This document shows positions 60,993 through 64,000 of a DNA stretch of 64,000 nucleotides, piece after piece. The stretch is from Aurantibacter sp034110465 (lineage in GTDB: Bacteria > Bacteroidota > Bacteroidia > Flavobacteriales > Flavobacteriaceae): positions 1 to 64,000 of the forward strand of contig JAWUZD010000007.1 in the NCBI GenBank assembly GCA_034110465.1, in the 5' to 3' direction. The position numbers and the translations under genes were made by a program. Positions within the stretch are counted from its first letter, which is position 1; each line of letters starts with the position of its first letter. The notes below the pieces were generated by a model. That model saw only the letters and a program-made list of their open reading frames with translations. It did no database searches and had not been told where the DNA came from.

Positions 60993-62039
60993 TTGAGAAG
61001 TTTTAGTTTTATTTTATTGATGATTTTAGCGTTTTCTTGTAAAGAAGAAAAGCAGTTAGAAGTTAATCCAATTAACGATTATCAAGATTATGTAGATAAA
61101 AATAAATTTGTTTCAGAAACTGAGGTTTATGCACACGTAGATACCGAAAACGGTTTAAACGTTAGAGGTGTAAGTGGCGAAGTTATAGGCAAGTTAGAAA
61201 ACGCATCTAAAGTAAGAATAAAAAGTTATTCAGAAGATGTAATGCAAGTTAGCGATAACGGAAAAACCTTATCAGGTAGAACCGTAGAAATTGACTTTTA
61301 TCAACCTAATAATTCAGAACCAGTTAAAGCTTTTGTGTTTGAAGGTTATCTCAAAACACTAAGCGAGATAAAGCTGTATCAAAGTGAAGTTTGTTTCTAT
61401 CAACAACATGATGAAGAGTCTTATTTTACCACAGAAAAACCAATATGCGATAACCCGAAACTAAAGTTAGAATTAATAACAAAAGAAACATATAGTAAAC
61501 TACAATTTATTTCAAGTCCACAAATAACAAATACAGATTTGGTAGTTAAAGTTAATGATAGTATTAATTTGCCAATTGCAAACGGATTTAAAACCATAAT
61601 GAGTTCTCCAATAGATGACGAAAGTGATAATAGAGCTATTTATGATTATTTAGGAGAAATGGAAGTTTTAAATTCTTATTTATTAGATGCTGTATATTAT
61701 GAAAGTGGCGATTATAGATTGTATAGCAAAATTACAGGAGAAGAAATAGCTAATTTTAAGTCTTTGCCAATAGTATCTCCAAATAAAAATTTTATAATTT
61801 CTATAGGTTTTAATGGTTACGAAGATGTTACAGAATTAGAAATTGCGACAATAGATAATCAAATCATAACCAGTAAGGAACTTTTTCTATATCAAAATTG
61901 GGGAAGAACAAATGATTCTAAAATTAAATGGTTAACGGATTCTGTTTTTGTAGTAGAAGTTATTCATACAAATATTCTTTTTGATATGCAGGAAAACGAA
62001 TTAGATGTAAAACAGTATTTAAAAGTTAGTATTTTATAA
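60993..62039 (+). CDS. SH3-domain lipoprotein of unknown function
   Basis: A 348-residue predicted lipoprotein from a TTG start (MRSFSFILLMILAFSC, lipobox Cys16). An SH3b-like segment follows (NGLNVRGVSGEVIGKLENAS, about 54-73), seen in peptidoglycan-associated proteins. The remainder is beta-rich without a recognised domain. The only internal Met before the lipobox (residue 10) would leave too short a signal. It lies 4 nt after the LOG gene and overlaps the ligA start by 1 nt. Confidence 0.8.
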   Translation: MRSFSFILLMILAFSCKEEKQLEVNPINDYQDYVDKNKFVSETEVYAHVDTENGLNVRGVSGEVIGKLENASKVRIKSYSEDVMQVSDNGKTLSGRTVEIDFYQPNNSEPVKAFVFEGYLKTLSEIKLYQSEVCFYQQHDEESYFTTEKPICDNPKLKLELITKETYSKLQFISSPQITNTDLVVKVNDSINLPIANGFKTIMSSPIDDESDNRAIYDYLGEMEVLNSYLLDAVYYESGDYRLYSKITGEEIANFKSLPIVSPNKNFIISIGFNGYEDVTELEIATIDNQIITSKELFLYQNWGRTNDSKIKWLTDSVFVVEVIHTNILFDMQENELDVKQYLKVSIL

Positions 62040-64000
62040 TGAATCCACAACAACATATAGAAGCTTTACGTCAAGAATTAAGAGATCATAATTACAATTA
62101 TTATGTGCTTGATAATGCAACCATTTCAGATTTCGATTTCGATATAAAACTTAAAGAACTTCAATCTTTAGAAGAAAAACATCCAGAATTTTTCGATGCA
62201 AATTCGCCAACTTTAAGAGTTGGAGGAGAAGTGACCAAGAATTTTGAAACGGTTGTTCATGAACATCGTATGTATTCTTTAGATAATTCATACTCATTAG
62301 AAGACCTACAAGATTGGGAAACACGATTAAAAAAGTTAGTAGATGGAGACATTAATTACACCTGCGAGTTAAAATACGATGGCGCTTCTATAAGTTTAAC
62401 TTACGAAAACGGAAAACTATTAAAAGCTGTAACACGTGGCGATGGTTTTCAAGGTGATAATGTTACGCCTAATATAAAAACCATAAAAACGGTTCCATTA
62501 CAATTAAAAGGAAATTATCCACCAAAGTTTGATATTAGAGGAGAAATTGTTTTGCCATTTGATGGTTTTAATAAAATGAACGAAGAACGTATTGCAGCTG
62601 GCGAAGAACCTTATAGAAATCCACGTAATACAGCTTCGGGAAGCTTGAAGCTTCAAGATAGTGCAGAGGTTGCAAAAAGACCATTAGAATGCTTGTTGTA
62701 CAATTTAACAGGAACAAATTTAGGAGTTACTTCTCAAAGCGATAGTTTAGAGTTGGCAAGACAAATGGGATTTAAAGTGCCAGAAGCTTCAAAATTGGTT
62801 AACTCAATAGAAGACGTTTTTGAATTTATAAATTACTGGGATAAAGAAAGACATAATTTACCTTACGAAACCGATGGTGTGGTTGTAAAAGTGAATAATT
62901 TACAGCAGCAAGAAGAATTAGGTTTTACAGCTAAAGCGCCACGTTGGGCAATGGCTTACAAATTTAAAGCAGAACAAGTTTCTACTAAATTAATAAGTAT
63001 AGATTACCAAGTTGGTAGAACTGGAGCTATTACGCCAGTTGCTAATTTAGAACCTGTGGAATTGGCAGGAACAACAGTAAAACGTGCAAGTTTACATAAT
63101 GCAGATCAAATTGAAAAATTAGACATTAGAGTAGGCGATGAAGTTTATGTAGAAAAAGGAGGCGAAATTATTCCTAAAATTATTGCTGTAGTCGATAAGT
63201 CATCAAGACCAGAAAATTCACAACCAACAGAATACAGAACAACGTGTCCAGAATGCGAAACTGAATTAGTTAGAATAGAAGGTGAAGCTAAACACTATTG
63301 TCCCAATGTAAATGGTTGTAATCCACAGATTATTGGTAGGATTCAGCATTTTATTTCAAGAAAAGCAATGGATATTGAAGGTTTAGGCGGAGAAACGGTT
63401 GCGCTTTTAGTAAATGCAGGCTTAATAACTAATTATACCGATTTATATACGTTAACAAAAGAAGACGTTATGCCATTAGAACGTATGGCAGAAAAGAGTG
63501 CAGAGAATTTAATTAATGGTGTAGAAGTTTCAAAAAACATACCTTTTGAGCGTGTTTTGTTTGCGCTAGGAATTCGTTTTGTAGGAGAAACTTTAGCTAA
63601 GAAATTAGCTAAGCATTATAAAAGTATTGGAGCTATAAGTAACGCTACTTTAGAGGGGTTAATTGCTGTAGACGAAATAGGTGTAAAGATTGCTCAAAGT
63701 GTAAAAGATTTCTTTACAGACGAATCTAATATAGAAATGGTATCGCGTTTAATATTATGTGGTGTTCAATTAGAATTATCTGCTGAGGTTTTAGCTAATC
63801 AAACAGAAACACTTAAAGGAGATATTGTTGTAGTTTCTGGAGTTTTTACTCAGGTAAGTAGAAACGAACTTAAAAAGTTAATAGAAGATAATGGCGGAAA
63901 AGTATCGTCTTCAATTTCATCTAAAACAAGTTATATTGTTGCTGGAGACAAAATGGGACCAAGTAAGTTAGAAAAAGCAGAAAAACTAGGTGTTTTAGTA
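62039..64000 (+). CDS. ligA: NAD-dependent DNA ligase LigA (3' end beyond window)
   Basis: The frame starts ATG 62039, overlapping the upstream stop by 1 nt (taATG), and runs open to the window edge (654 codons). The adenylation lysine is Lys112 in LKYDGAS, followed by RGDGFQGDNVT and the motif PRNTASGSLK. The four-cysteine zinc finger includes CPECETEL and CPNVNGC; a helix-hairpin-helix follows (FSIGIRFVGE-like: ALGIRFVGETLAKKL). The last visible part is the start of a BRCT domain (GDIVVVSGVF). It joins Okazaki fragments in replication. Only a few dozen residues are missing from the family's usual length. Confidence 0.96.
   Translation, partial: MNPQQHIEALRQELRDHNYNYYVLDNATISDFDFDIKLKELQSLEEKHPEFFDANSPTLRVGGEVTKNFETVVHEHRMYSLDNSYSLEDLQDWETRLKKLVDGDINYTCELKYDGASISLTYENGKLLKAVTRGDGFQGDNVTPNIKTIKTVPLQLKGNYPPKFDIRGEIVLPFDGFNKMNEERIAAGEEPYRNPRNTASGSLKLQDSAEVAKRPLECLLYNLTGTNLGVTSQSDSLELARQMGFKVPEASKLVNSIEDVFEFINYWDKERHNLPYETDGVVVKVNNLQQQEELGFTAKAPRWAMAYKFKAEQVSTKLISIDYQVGRTGAITPVANLEPVELAGTTVKRASLHNADQIEKLDIRVGDEVYVEKGGEIIPKIIAVVDKSSRPENSQPTEYRTTCPECETELVRIEGEAKHYCPNVNGCNPQIIGRIQHFISRKAMDIEGLGGETVALLVNAGLITNYTDLYTLTKEDVMPLERMAEKSAENLINGVEVSKNIPFERVLFALGIRFVGETLAKKLAKHYKSIGAISNATLEGLIAVDEIGVKIAQSVKDFFTDESNIEMVSRLILCGVQLELSAEVLANQTETLKGDIVVVSGVFTQVSRNELKKLIEDNGGKVSSSISSKTSYIVAGDKMGPSKLEKAEKLGVLV

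Noticed and set aside
1..64000. CRISPR arrays, intact IS elements, prophage, toxin-antitoxin pairs or tRNA genes
   Set aside because: None could be identified by reading both strands; repeats are limited to the two palindromes and the shared secreted module.

Overview
The window is a low-GC, gene-dense chromosomal segment of a member of the Bacteroidota, most likely family Flavobacteriaceae. The pointers are a type IX secretion (T9SS) gene (porQ) and a T9SS C-terminal sorting domain, lineage-typical families (DUF6048, DUF5916, TIGR02757, a six-domain ribosomal protein S1), the near absence of Shine-Dalgarno sites, several TTG starts, and repeated -7 promoter boxes of the TAnnTTTG type. A marine Olleya/Lacinutrix/Winogradskyella-like genus is a guess from general resemblance only. 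There is no prophage, CRISPR array, intact insertion sequence or plasmid module. Most of the content is housekeeping.

Layout. 1-380: 3' end of a 23S rRNA gene, spacer hairpin, 5S rRNA and terminator. 453-12.8 kb, mostly + strand: porQ-cmk, queE (opposite strand), rpsA with a structured leader and a strong terminator, pyrR-pyrB, a small STAS-like protein with ribonuclease Z, pdxH, and a polyphosphate cluster (SixA-like phosphatase, ppk1, ppx). 12.8-19.2 kb, mostly - strand: two miaE paralogues bracketing dnaX (with an A10 slippage site separating the gamma-like and tau reading frames) and rnpB (RNase P RNA, + strand), then recG. 19.3-22.3 kb: M1 aminopeptidase and patatin-like hydrolase. 22.4-29.6 kb, - strand: FMN glutamate-synthase-like protein and a secreted-protein cluster (amidase with pre-peptidase and CARDB domains, beta-propeller lipoprotein, jelly-roll protein) in which two genes share an almost identical C-terminal module. 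29.9-34 kb: UvrD/PcrA helicase, Sua5-type protein and an unrecognised protein with a kinase-like catalytic loop. 34.2-40.7 kb: EGF-like T9SS cargo, DTW-domain tRNA modifier, methyltransferase, DUF6048/DUF6452 pair and rlmD. 41-46.6 kb: rocD, a DJ-1/PfpI protein plus nitroreductase next to a Crp/Fnr regulator gene with an in-frame stop, GNAT, TIGR02757, lolD-like ATPase. 46.7-64 kb: DUF5916 outer-membrane protein, msrA, CDP-alcohol phosphatidyltransferase, RsmI-like methylase, LMW phosphatase, dnaA, YbgC-like thioesterase, YigZ, EamA transporter, HAD hydrolase, ribD, prmC, LOG-family protein, and ligA running off the right edge.

Themes. Translation and RNA maturation dominate (rRNA, S1, RNase P RNA, RNase Z, MiaE x2, QueE, TapT/DTW, RlmD, PrmC, Sua5, RsmI). 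Replication and repair are represented by DnaX, DnaA, RecG, UvrD/PcrA and LigA. The most notable observation is dnaX: the 0-frame ORF ends just after a run of ten A residues, and the -1 frame continues without a stop for 212 more codons. This fits a programmed slippage switch making a short (about 362 aa) and a long (about 569 aa) clamp-loader subunit. I see no wholly new multi-gene system; the best candidates for new biology are the dnaX recoding site, the kinase-like orphan, the paired MiaE enzymes and the duplicated secreted C-terminal module.
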